From the NCBI GenBank assembly GCA_015494675.1, contig WGAW01000144.1:1-30863 (forward strand): a DNA stretch of 30,863 bases. Direction: 5' to 3'. Positions within the stretch are counted from its first letter, which is position 1, and each line of letters starts with the position of its first letter. The notes beneath the pieces were generated by a model. It was not told where the DNA came from. It saw nothing but the letters and a program-made list of their open reading frames with translations, and ran no database searches. The position numbers and the translations under genes are program-made. This document shows positions 15,304-22,602 of the stretch, piece by piece. This stretch comes from Hydrogenimonas sp. (GTDB lineage: Bacteria > Campylobacterota > Campylobacteria > Campylobacterales > Hydrogenimonadaceae).

Positions 15304-15353
15304 GTTGTAGGTTTTGGGTGTTAGGTTGTAGGTTTTGGGTTGTAGGTTTTGGG
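15290..15353 (+). repeat. GT-rich 21-bp tandem repeat overlapping the aroK stop
   Basis: The unit GTTTTGGGTGTTAGGTTGTAG occurs exactly at 15290-15310 and again at 15311-15331. A 14-base copy lacking seven internal bases follows at 15332-15345, then a partial GTTTTGGG at 15346-15353. The G-rich strand is the plus strand, with repeated GGG and GG runs that could form G-quadruplexes. It spans the aroK stop and the start of the terminator. Confidence 0.9.
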
Positions 15354-15357
15354 CGGG

Positions 15358-15378
15358 AAGCCCGGGGTCGGGCTTTTT
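15358..15378. terminator. Intrinsic terminator of the Hpt-aroK operon
   Basis: AAGCCCG (15358-15364) pairs with CGGGCTT (15369-15375) around a GGGT loop and is followed by further Ts; the run totals five. The T-run overlaps the stop codon of the convergent DJ-1 gene (15377-15379). It is a good rho-independent terminator on the plus strand. Confidence 0.75.
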
Positions 15379-15928
15379 AGCAGTAGTCGGCCAGCAGACC
15401 CTCTTTCAGCGACATATATGTCTCTTCCCCGACCAGCCTCTTTACTATCTCGAGACCGAAGCATATAGCGGTGCCGGGGCCTCTTGACGTCATGACGTTG
15501 CCGTCTATGACGACCTTCTGCTTATCGGTATACCCCTCTTTGCCTATCTGCTCCTCCACGCTCGGGTAGCAGGTATATTTGCTTCCGAGTACTCCGGCCG
15601 CTTTCAACGCGAACGGTGCCGCGCAGATAGCACCGACAACCTTCTCTTTTGCCTTCATCTCTTTTAGAAGCTCCTGCACCCTTTCGTTTTCAGCCAGCAT
15701 ATGGGTCCCCTCCCATCCGCCGGGAAGAACGATCATGTCGAGTTCGTCCGCGAGTACATATTTGATGTCGGTATCGGCTTTAACGGTTATGCCGTTTGCG
15801 CCGGTCACCAACTCTTCGTTTACACCGGCCACGACAACTTCGATGCCGCCGCGGCGCATTACATCGATCAGACTCACAGCCTCTATCTCTTCAAAACCTT
15901 TTGCCAATGGAACACAGACTTTTGCCAT
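15377..15928 (-). CDS. DJ-1/PfpI (YajL/ThiJ-type) family protein
   Basis: 183 aa from the ATG at 15928, which follows a strong AAGGAGG by six bases; an upstream TTG at 15934 is in frame but less likely. It is a single flavodoxin-like domain of the DJ-1 superfamily. The reactive Cys102 sits at the nucleophile elbow in GAICAAPFAL, with the conserved early acidic residues in KGFEEIEA (10-17) and VLPGGWEG (68-75). Members act as glyoxalases, deglycases or redox-sensitive chaperones, and the exact activity cannot be told from sequence. It lies 60 bases after efp in the same direction and may be co-transcribed. Confidence 0.92.
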   Translation of the reverse strand: MAKVCVPLAKGFEEIEAVSLIDVMRRGGIEVVVAGVNEELVTGANGITVKADTDIKYVLADELDMIVLPGGWEGTHMLAENERVQELLKEMKAKEKVVGAICAAPFALKAAGVLGSKYTCYPSVEEQIGKEGYTDKQKVVIDGNVMTSRGPGTAICFGLEIVKRLVGEETYMSLKEGLLADYC

Positions 15929-15988
15929 CTTCAACCTCCTTCTTGGTCGTTTTCAGACAGTAACGAAAAACGAACGGCGAAATATGGT

Positions 15989-16558
15989 CTATTTCACCTT
16001 GTCAAGATACTTGCCTTCAACAGTATCGACTCTTATTTTGTCACCTTCGAGGATGTGGTAAGGCACCTGAACGACCGCCCCGGTTTTCAGAGTGGCCGGT
16101 TTACGGCTTCCGCTCGAGGTGTCGCCCTTGAAGTTGGGCGGTGTCTCCACCACTTCGAGCTCTACAACCTGCGGAAGCTCGACGGAGATCGGCTTTCCGT
16201 TGTGAAACAGAACATCCACCGTAAAACCTTCGTCCATAAACTTGATCACATCTTCTCCGACCTGATCGTGGGTAAGACCTATCTGCTCGTAAGTGGACGT
16301 ATCCATGAACTGCAGCATCTCACCGTCGTCGTATAGGTACTGCATGGTCTTCTGCTCGAGATTCGGAGTCTCGAACTTGTCGCCGGCATGAACCGTCTTT
16401 TCGATGACCCGCCCCGTAGAGAGAGATTTTATCTTTATACGTACAAATGCCGCCCCTTTGCCGGGTTTGACATGCTGGTACTCCACAACCCGGTAGGGCT
16501 GCCCGTCTATTTCGAGACGGATACCTTTCTTTAGGTCGCTCATGCCGATTGTTGCCAT
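15989..16558 (-). CDS. efp: Translation elongation factor P
   Basis: 189 aa, three beta-barrel domains, normal length. EF-P binds between the P and E sites of the ribosome and relieves stalling at polyproline stretches. The modification site is Lys34 in [10 protein letters not shown]. The type of modification (lysylation by EpmA/EpmB is known from other bacteria) cannot be decided here, as no epm gene is in the window. The C-terminal [20 protein letters not shown] stretch is typical. The GGAG Shine-Dalgarno is clear. It sits 30 bases after the DUF2905 gene and probably also has its own promoter. Confidence 0.97.
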   Translation of the reverse strand: MATIGMSDLKKGIRLEIDGQPYRVVEYQHVKPGKGAAFVRIKIKSLSTGRVIEKTVHAGDKFETPNLEQKTMQYLYDDGEMLQFMDTSTYEQIGLTHDQVGEDVIKFMDEGFTVDVLFHNGKPISVELPQVVELEVVETPPNFKGDTSSGSRKPATLKTGAVVQVPYHILEGDKIRVDTVEGKYLDKVK

Positions 16559-16581
16559 ATAAACTCCTGCTTTTTGGAGTA

Positions 16582-16587
16582 ATTTTA
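16582..16587 (-). promoter_or_regulatory. Possible -10 box for efp
   Basis: TAAAAT (in TAGATAAAAT) on the minus strand, starting one base after the DUF2905 stop codon. A start near 16575 gives a leader of about 17 nt holding the efp Shine-Dalgarno. Upstream is a T-rich run typical of Campylobacterota promoters. Confidence 0.4.
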
Positions 16588-16588
16588 T

Positions 16589-16789
16589 CTAAAAAAACTT
16601 GGAAAAGAGGTAAAAAACTATGGAGAGAATTACAGATAGAAGAATAGATGTGGCTATAGGAATGTAGAGGGTGAAGTTCTCTTTCTTTATGACGATGTCT
16701 CCGGGCAGCCTCCCGAAAAAGGAGACGAAAAGCCCGAAAACCACCAACAGAAGCCCGAGACCGATAAGTAGGCGGCCTATATCGGGCAT
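16589..16789 (-). CDS. DUF2905 family small membrane protein
   Basis: 66 aa with two transmembrane helices (about residues 5-25 and 43-63). Between them is the family signature LPGDIVIKKENFTLYIPIAT (residues 28-47). The function of this widespread family is unknown. Its GGAGG ribosome site lies inside the last codons of the RND C-half gene, whose stop is one base before this ATG, so it is translated as part of the efflux operon. Being small, hydrophobic and coupled to a pump, it could be an accessory subunit, but that is inference. Confidence 0.88.
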   Translation of the reverse strand: MPDIGRLLIGLGLLLVVFGLFVSFFGRLPGDIVIKKENFTLYIPIATSILLSVILSIVFYLFSKFF

Positions 16790-16790
16790 A

Positions 16791-18470
16791 CTACTCCTCC
16801 TTTTTGAAATCTAGCGCTTTGGCTCTGTACATCAGTACGGGGACGAAGATAAGAGAGACCACCACCGCAGCCACGGTACCCGAGATCAGGGCTACACCGA
16901 GACCCCCGAAGATCGGGTCGCTCGCAAGCAGCGCGGAACCGAGAATGATGGCTATCGCCGTCAACATGATCGGCTTCGCCCTCGTGGCGCTCGCGACGGC
17001 TATCGCGTGCTGCTTGTCGAACCCTTTCTCCTCCATCAGCGACTTCGCGAAGTCTATCAAAAGAAGCGAGTTTCTGGAGCTTATTCCCATCAGCGCAATG
17101 AAACCTATCAGAGATGTAGCGGTAAGGAAGAATGTGTGCTCCGTAACCTTGTCGGCAACCCAGTGGCCCACGATGACTCCGATGATCGAGAGGAAGCTGC
17201 CTGCAAGCACTATTCCGCTTATCGTGAAGTTCTTGTAGTAGACCACAAGAAGCAGGAATATGAGCACGAGTGCGGCTATGAACGCCGCCCCCAGATCGCG
17301 GAACGTATCGAGCGTCACCTTCATCTCGCCGTCCCACCTCAGGTCGAACACCTCCCCGCTCTTTCTATCTTTAAGACGGAGATTGAAGAGGTAGTCGGTC
17401 GTGGTTATCTCATACTCTTTCGATAGCTCTTTCATTATCTTCTCTCTCGCATCGAGCAGCGGGTATACCTGAGATACCATATCCGCTTCAGCGGTAACGT
17501 TTATCATGCGTCTCAGATCTTTCTGCATAAGTGTGGGCGGAGCGTCTATCTCTTTTATATCGACCAGTTCGCTGATCGGTACGAGCATACCCTTTTTGTT
17601 CATAAGCTTCAAAGATGCCAGCTTCGTCTCAAGAGCACGCCTGCTGCTGTTTGCAAGCCGCCTGGTCTTGTCGCTGAGCCGCACGAAAAGACCGATCTGG
17701 TCCGGATAGTTGCGACTGTTTTTAGGAGCTACCACCATACCCTCGAAAGCCAGATAGAGTATCTTGTTGACCTGCTCGACGCTCAGACCGGAGCGCGATA
17801 TCTTGTCGGAATTCGGAACTAACTCGAACTTCTTGTATGGATCGTCGGCCATTATGTTTATATCCGCAAGACCTTCGGTCTTTTTGAAGATATCGGCGAC
17901 CCTTTGACTAAGCGCATAAATATGGTCATAGTTTCGACCGTATATCTCCGCCACTACGGCAGCGAGCGTAGGAGGACCGGCAGGCTGCTCCACCATCTCT
18001 ATCACGGTTCCTTTTTTCAGAGGCTCGCAGTTACCTTTTATAACCGGTCTGAGTCTGTGCACCATCATGAAAGAGGGCTCATCCCTCTCATGTTTGTCGG
18101 TAAGGTTTACCACGATTTCGGCTTCGTTCTCACTGCTTTTGAAGCCGGAGCCCTTCACCATCCCGGCATAATCGAGAGGAGCTCCCTGCCCGAGGTAGAC
18201 CTCGACATCGGTAACTTCCGGCTCTTTTTGCAAAAATCCCACTACACATTCACCGACTCTTCCGGTCTCCTCAATCGAGCTGTCGGTAGGTGTGTGGATG
18301 TATATCGAAAATGTATTTGCACTCTTTCCCGGAAGCATCTTGGCCAAGACCAGCTTTGTCGGAAGCATCATAATGGAAGCGGCCAGAGCCGCAAGAGTCG
18401 CACCGATAACAAGCCACTGCTTCGTTTTCGATCCGAGAATATTGAATACAAAGCTCTCAAAACGCTTCAC
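16791..18470 (-). CDS. RND efflux permease, C-terminal half (TM7-12)
   Basis: 559 aa. Together with the gene at 18467 it makes up one AcrB/CusA-type pump (about 1100 aa). Residues 18-36 are TM7; about 40-385 is the second large periplasmic loop (porter and docking parts); 395-555 hold TM8-12. In TM10, where AcrB has the proton-relay Lys (SAKN), this protein has Arg466 in GISSRNSLLL. The start is GTG, sharing GTGA with the stop of the N-half gene, and a GGGAGG site lies seven bases before it. A good ribosome site, no frame decay and a break at the internal duplication point argue for a natural split rather than a sequencing error. It lies in the inner membrane. Confidence 0.92.
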   Translation of the reverse strand: MKRFESFVFNILGSKTKQWLVIGATLAALAASIMMLPTKLVLAKMLPGKSANTFSIYIHTPTDSSIEETGRVGECVVGFLQKEPEVTDVEVYLGQGAPLDYAGMVKGSGFKSSENEAEIVVNLTDKHERDEPSFMMVHRLRPVIKGNCEPLKKGTVIEMVEQPAGPPTLAAVVAEIYGRNYDHIYALSQRVADIFKKTEGLADINIMADDPYKKFELVPNSDKISRSGLSVEQVNKILYLAFEGMVVAPKNSRNYPDQIGLFVRLSDKTRRLANSSRRALETKLASLKLMNKKGMLVPISELVDIKEIDAPPTLMQKDLRRMINVTAEADMVSQVYPLLDAREKIMKELSKEYEITTTDYLFNLRLKDRKSGEVFDLRWDGEMKVTLDTFRDLGAAFIAALVLIFLLLVVYYKNFTISGIVLAGSFLSIIGVIVGHWVADKVTEHTFFLTATSLIGFIALMGISSRNSLLLIDFAKSLMEEKGFDKQHAIAVASATRAKPIMLTAIAIILGSALLASDPIFGGLGVALISGTVAAVVVSLIFVPVLMYRAKALDFKKEE

Positions 18471-20098
18471 TTGGCACCTCCCTCAGGCTGCGGTTTCTCT
18501 TTGTTCCAGTGGTGGTGATGGTGGTGCATATGGGGCTTTTTCAGAAGCCTACGACCCAGATATGGCGTAAAGATGTAAGCCACCACAAGCGAGGCCACGA
18601 GTGCGACGGGAACGTTTTCGGGAATCGGCTTCATGAACTGCCCCATCATGCCGCCGACGAACGCCATCGGCACCATCGTCAGAATGATGGCGAGTGTCGC
18701 GATGTTCGTAGGAGCCCCTATCTCGTCGGTAGCCTGCACCATGATTTCATCGATATCTTTGTCGACCGCATCGTGGGCGTGCAGGTGCCTGTGGATATTC
18801 TCTATGACGATGATGGCGGCGTCAACGAGCAGACCGAGAGAGAGCAGGAAAGCGAATAGCGTGATCCTGTTTATCGTCTGACCCGACAGATAGGCTATAA
18901 AGAGTGTGATAGCCAATATGGCCGGAACGGTAAAAGTTACGATCAGCGACTCTTTCCAGCCGAGGAAGAAGATAAGCATCACTGCTATAATCGCTATGGT
19001 AATCAGAATATGGCTTACAAGTTCGTTTACCGCGTCGTTGGCACGCTTGCCGTAATCTCTCGTAAGCATATAGCCCACTCCCATCTTCTGCAGTTTCGGC
19101 TCAAGTGCCTTCAGATGCTCTTTTATCTCGTCGGCTATGACGACGGCGTTGGAGCCTGCAAGCTTTCCAAGCTCGAGCGTAACGGCATCGTGAAGATCGG
19201 AGAACTTCTCACCCGCTCTTTGCGCCATCAAAACCTTTTTATAATTCTGTATATCGCTTCCGGCCGTCACGGTAGCAACGTTTTTGAGGTAGATCGGCGA
19301 ACCCATATACTGCGCTACTATCAGGTTCTGTACGTCTCTTATGCTCTCTATGGCGTTCTTGACTCCGAATATCACAAGTTTCCCGTCTTCGGTTCTGCCT
19401 TTGACATCCGGTACGTTTACCGCGAGCGCCTTGATTGCCTGAACGATCTGCCCGAGCGAGAGGTGGTACCCGGAAAGTTTCCCGAGATCGACCTGAATGT
19501 TGTACTGCTCCCTGCTACCGCCTTTGATTGCCGTTTTGGATACATTCTCTATCCGATTGAGACGCTGCTGTATGTCGCGTACAAGTTTGAACAGATCGGT
19601 CTCGCTTATCTTGGAGCCCGGCTTTCTATAGAAGTCAATAGTGACGATGGGAATATCTATATCGACGTCGAACGGTTTTACGAGCGGCTGCATAGCCCCT
19701 TTTGGAAGCAGATCCATATTCTGCATGACCTTGTCGTACAGGTTAAGGTTCGCCTTCTCCCTATCTTCGCCTATATAGTACATAACGTTTACGATACCGA
19801 CGTTTGCCATGGCTATGCCGTAGATATGCTCGACCCCTTTTATCTCTTTTATCTTTCGTTCGAGCGGGTTGACTATGATGTTTTCGACCTCCCGCGGCGT
19901 AGCACCCGGCATCGGTACGATTATGGTACCGCCGGCGACGGAGATCTGCGGGTCCTCCTCCCTCGGCATGATCTCGAGCGAAATGTAGCCTATAACGAGC
20001 AGAAAGATTCCCAGAACCGGTGTAAGCGGGTTGTGCAGAAACGTACGGGCAAGCTTGCCTGCGACATCCCTGGGCTTGTAGCTTTTACTCTCTTGCAT
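18467..20098 (-). CDS. RND efflux permease, N-terminal half (TM1-6) with His-rich tail
   Basis: 543 aa. TM1 is about residues 27-45; the first periplasmic loop is 46-360 (EEDPQISVAGGTIIVPMPGA, NPLERKIKEIKGVEHI); TM2-6 lie at about 361-380, 385-404, 412-433, 462-482 and 497-515. TM4 reads GLLVDAAIIVIEN: Asp426 is kept, but the second Asp of drug-type pumps is Ala427, as in the heavy-metal pump CusA. Two cytoplasmic His clusters follow: HRHLHAH (436-442) and a C-terminal tail with His523 and His525-530. This suggests metal binding, but the substrate is not established. It starts 10 bases after the adaptor gene with an AAAGGG site. Function requires pairing with the C-half. Confidence 0.92.
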   Translation of the reverse strand: MQESKSYKPRDVAGKLARTFLHNPLTPVLGIFLLVIGYISLEIMPREEDPQISVAGGTIIVPMPGATPREVENIIVNPLERKIKEIKGVEHIYGIAMANVGIVNVMYYIGEDREKANLNLYDKVMQNMDLLPKGAMQPLVKPFDVDIDIPIVTIDFYRKPGSKISETDLFKLVRDIQQRLNRIENVSKTAIKGGSREQYNIQVDLGKLSGYHLSLGQIVQAIKALAVNVPDVKGRTEDGKLVIFGVKNAIESIRDVQNLIVAQYMGSPIYLKNVATVTAGSDIQNYKKVLMAQRAGEKFSDLHDAVTLELGKLAGSNAVVIADEIKEHLKALEPKLQKMGVGYMLTRDYGKRANDAVNELVSHILITIAIIAVMLIFFLGWKESLIVTFTVPAILAITLFIAYLSGQTINRITLFAFLLSLGLLVDAAIIVIENIHRHLHAHDAVDKDIDEIMVQATDEIGAPTNIATLAIILTMVPMAFVGGMMGQFMKPIPENVPVALVASLVVAYIFTPYLGRRLLKKPHMHHHHHHWNKEKPQPEGGAK

Positions 20099-20108
20099 AC
20101 CGAACCCT

Positions 20109-20900
20109 TTATTTTATCGTGACCTGGGCGTACATACCCGGGTAGATCCTGTAGCCTTTATAGTCGAATGAGACCTTCATCTTGAATTGATGGGTCATAG
20201 GGTTGGAGCTGGGGATTATCGCAAACACCCTTCCCTCTTTTCGAAGGTTCATCGAAGGCACCTCCACCGTCACCTTCTGACCCACTTTTACATTGATTAT
20301 GTCGCTCTCGGAGATCTCCGTCAAAATCTTCAAATCACTAAGATCGGTCAGTATAATCGCGGGCATACCGGGCATCGCCATCTCGCCCGCCTTGATCCGT
20401 TTCTCGACTACCACACCGTCGTTCGGCGCTCTTACGTCCAGGTAGGCATACTGATTCATCACCTCTTTGAGTTTCGCCTTCGCCTGGGCCACCTGCTTCT
20501 GCGCAATCTCTATCATCGCTTTCGTATTCTCGGCCGCCAGTTGGAGATTTTCGAGCTCATATTTTGAAACCATCCCCTTTTTGAAGAGGCGCTCATGCCT
20601 GGCGAGGTTCGTTAGAATATTGTTGTACTGGTTCCTGTTCATCTGTAGAGCAAGCTCTGCCTGGGAGATCGCCAGCTCCACCTGCGATTTCGCACTATCT
20701 ATCTCTTTCGAATCGATCGTATAGAGGAGCTGCCCCTTTTTTACCCTCTGCCCCTCTACCACGTAGACCTTTTTGACAAAACCCATGTAACGGCTCGTCA
20801 TCATCTTCTGATTATCCGACACGACACTTCCGGTAAGCGTAAGTTCCGCCGCGACGGCCGCCGCCGTCAGCATAACGAATAGAAGAACAATCTTTTTCAT
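20109..20900 (-). CDS. RND efflux periplasmic adaptor (membrane fusion protein)
   Basis: 263 aa, short for the family. Residues 1-18 form a signal peptide ending AVAA. The lipoyl half-motif follows (GFVKKVYVVEGQRVKKGQLLYTID, in part, about 40-63), then a coiled-coil hairpin (about 68-150, rich in Ala/Gln/Glu), the returning lipoyl strand (YLDVRAPNDGVVVEKRIKAGE), and a beta-barrel (ILTEISESDIINVKVGQKVTV). Little membrane-proximal domain remains, which explains the length. It bridges the outer-membrane TolC protein and the split RND pump. Its ATG overlaps the tolC stop (ATGA). Confidence 0.93.
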   Translation of the reverse strand: MKKIVLLFVMLTAAAVAAELTLTGSVVSDNQKMMTSRYMGFVKKVYVVEGQRVKKGQLLYTIDSKEIDSAKSQVELAISQAELALQMNRNQYNNILTNLARHERLFKKGMVSKYELENLQLAAENTKAMIEIAQKQVAQAKAKLKEVMNQYAYLDVRAPNDGVVVEKRIKAGEMAMPGMPAIILTDLSDLKILTEISESDIINVKVGQKVTVEVPSMNLRKEGRVFAIIPSSNPMTHQFKMKVSFDYKGYRIYPGMYAQVTIK

Positions 20901-22318
20901 AACATTCCTTTGTTGATGATATTTTCGAGTTCAAAAACTTTGTCGTTTCTCGCGTTACGTGTCTTTGCGAGTTTCAAAACCGCCTGGATCTCCTCGCTGT
21001 TTTTGATAAGAACGTCGTTTATAGATATAAGACCCTCTTTATAGCGGTTGTAGTAATTTTCGTAAACCCTTCGCATAAACTTGACCTTCTGCTTGAGCGA
21101 TTTTATGTCGTACTCACGACTCTTTATCTCGCTGATTATCTTGTCGATTTTGAGTGCTATGCCCTTTTTCGCGAGCTCCACCTGGTGTTTTGCCTTGAGA
21201 TTTTGTATTCTCGCCTTCTCATACTTCGATTTGTCGATCATTCCGTTGAAAATATTCCACTTCATCTGCACTCCGACGGTATAGGCGTCTTTGTCGGTGA
21301 AGTCGTTCATGAACGTATCATCGGCACTGCCGTACTCCGCAAACGCGCCTATTTGAGGATAGTAGGCCGCTTTTTCAACACCTATCGCAAGTTTTGTCAC
21401 CTCCAGACCCATCTTCGCCTTCTGGATATCGAGGTTTCTGTTTACCATCTCCTTCTTATCCATGACCGGCATCGGTACATCTTTATCCGCCACCGAGACG
21501 GACTCTACCTTCTCATCCAGCAGGAAAGAGAGAAACTGGTACGCAAGTTTCCTGTTCAGTTTCGCCTGGTTTAGCATACGCAGTACATCCGCCTTCTTGG
21601 TTTTAACCTGAAGAAGGTCGATATCGAGCGCATAACCCTCTTTAACCATATTGGCGACCGTATTTTCAAGCTCCTCCACATTCTTTAGTATGATCTTCAG
21701 ATTCTTTATATAGCTGTTTACCAAAGCTATGTCGTAGAATGTCTTTCTTGTCTGGTACACTTTTTCGTTTATGATCCTCTGTCTGTCCAGCAGACTCATA
21801 TCGGCCATCTTTCTGGCGATCATACCGTATTTGTTCAACTTGCCGCCGACATAGAGGGGGACCTTGTACTGAATCTTCTCCTGAAAGTGGTTTCTGGCCT
21901 CAGGATAGTTCAGATCGTTCGGTGCGGTATTTAGCAGAGTGTTCTGCATCGCCGGATTGGACATGATAGCGGTGAACTGTCCGAAATCACCGCCGGACAT
22001 CGCAAGCGCCTGCCCTACACCTCCGAGAAAATCGGAGAAGCCGAAATCCCTGAAAGTGGCCTCTCTGCTTTGAAGCTTGAAACCGAATACGTTACCTGCA
22101 TCGTTTGAACGTAGGGCGTTCAAGACGATATCGGCGCTTCCGTAGTTGTAACCGTCGGCAACCTTTACATCCATCCTCTTCATACGTATCTCATCTTCAG
22201 CGACACGTATCTCGAGATTGTTCTTTTTCACCAGTGCGAGCGCCTGGTCGAGCGTTAGATTCTTGTGTGCCGCAAACAGGGGCAATGAGAGCAGTAATAC
22301 CGCCGCCATTCTCTTCAT
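20897..22318 (-). CDS. TolC-family outer-membrane efflux protein
   Basis: 473 aa. The signal peptide is about residues 1-17 (LLLSLPLFAA). The mature part begins with the usual LTLDQALALVKKNN repeat element and shows the duplicated alpha-helical/beta-strand pattern of outer-membrane factors (YKVPLYVGGKLNKYG; VGVQMKWNIFNGMIDKSKYEKA). A Gly/Asn-rich insert around residues 85-135 is specific to this protein. It is the first gene of the efflux operon, with AAGGAG before the ATG. It forms the exit duct for the adaptor/RND complex encoded downstream. Confidence 0.92.
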   Translation of the reverse strand: MKRMAAVLLLSLPLFAAHKNLTLDQALALVKKNNLEIRVAEDEIRMKRMDVKVADGYNYGSADIVLNALRSNDAGNVFGFKLQSREATFRDFGFSDFLGGVGQALAMSGGDFGQFTAIMSNPAMQNTLLNTAPNDLNYPEARNHFQEKIQYKVPLYVGGKLNKYGMIARKMADMSLLDRQRIINEKVYQTRKTFYDIALVNSYIKNLKIILKNVEELENTVANMVKEGYALDIDLLQVKTKKADVLRMLNQAKLNRKLAYQFLSFLLDEKVESVSVADKDVPMPVMDKKEMVNRNLDIQKAKMGLEVTKLAIGVEKAAYYPQIGAFAEYGSADDTFMNDFTDKDAYTVGVQMKWNIFNGMIDKSKYEKARIQNLKAKHQVELAKKGIALKIDKIISEIKSREYDIKSLKQKVKFMRRVYENYYNRYKEGLISINDVLIKNSEEIQAVLKLAKTRNARNDKVFELENIINKGML

Positions 22319-22602
22319 ATGCCTCTCCTTTGATGAAGAAATTGTTTTATTTTACAGTAAAAATCGAAATATTACTATAAAAATTATTATTATAATTTTA
22401 ATAAGGGGTGTTTATCAAAGATAATCGAACGGTTATAGATGAGTATCGGTATTTACAGAAAAATTATTACCTGTCACAAACAGTTTCCGACCGATCCTGC
22501 AGTCGAAATCTAGATAGAGACCGTGATCGTTACTCTTTTACGGGTTTGATAAGAAGGGGTGCACCGGACGGCCATAAGCGGTCCGGTAGCGATTGTCGCG
22601 GA
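22319..22602. other. 284-bp intergenic region, no gene recognised
   Basis: This is the largest gap in the window. The tolC-proximal part (22340-22400) is very A/T rich and holds a promoter and the inverted repeat AAAATTAT-TATT-ATAATTTT (22380-22399). The serA-proximal part has a weak hairpin, ACCGGAC (22563-22569) with GTCCGGT (22581-22587), without a T-run. The octamer TTATCAAA (22412-22419) recurs inverted as TTTGATAA (22545-22552), and AAGGGGTG occurs at both ends. No tRNA, known RNA or convincing ORF was recognised. Confidence 0.6.
22349..22354 (-). promoter_or_regulatory. Possible -10 box for the tolC-adaptor-RND operon
   Basis: TAAAAT (in ACTGTAAAATAAAA) on the minus strand, with a predicted start near 22342 and a leader of about 24 nt. 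The A/T-rich palindrome at 22380-22399 lies about 25-50 bases upstream and could be an operator. A competing TATAGT box lies at about 22374-22379. Confidence 0.4.

Noticed and set aside
15290..15353. CRISPR array
   Set aside because: Repeats are directly tandem without spacers and there are no cas genes nearby.
15947..15973. Short inverted repeat TCGTTTT / AAAACGA between efp and the DJ-1 gene as terminator
   Set aside because: Only 7 A/T-rich pairs with a 13-base loop and no T-run; too weak to list as a feature.
18467..18470. Assembly frameshift as the cause of the two RND ORFs
   Set aside because: The C-half has its own SD and GTG start, the break is at the domain boundary, and the N-half ends in a non-homologous tail. 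A frameshift would not be expected to leave these features. Not fully excluded without reads.
18506..18532. Possible vector or cloning artefact (CATATG followed by six His codons)
   Set aside because: The frame continues on both sides with native RND sequence and normal neighbours, and the codons are mixed CAC/CAT. It is read as a natural His tail.
19010..20122. 370-aa plus-strand ORF opposite the RND N-half
   Set aside because: Antisense shadow; no recognisable domain, and the opposite strand is a clear RND gene.
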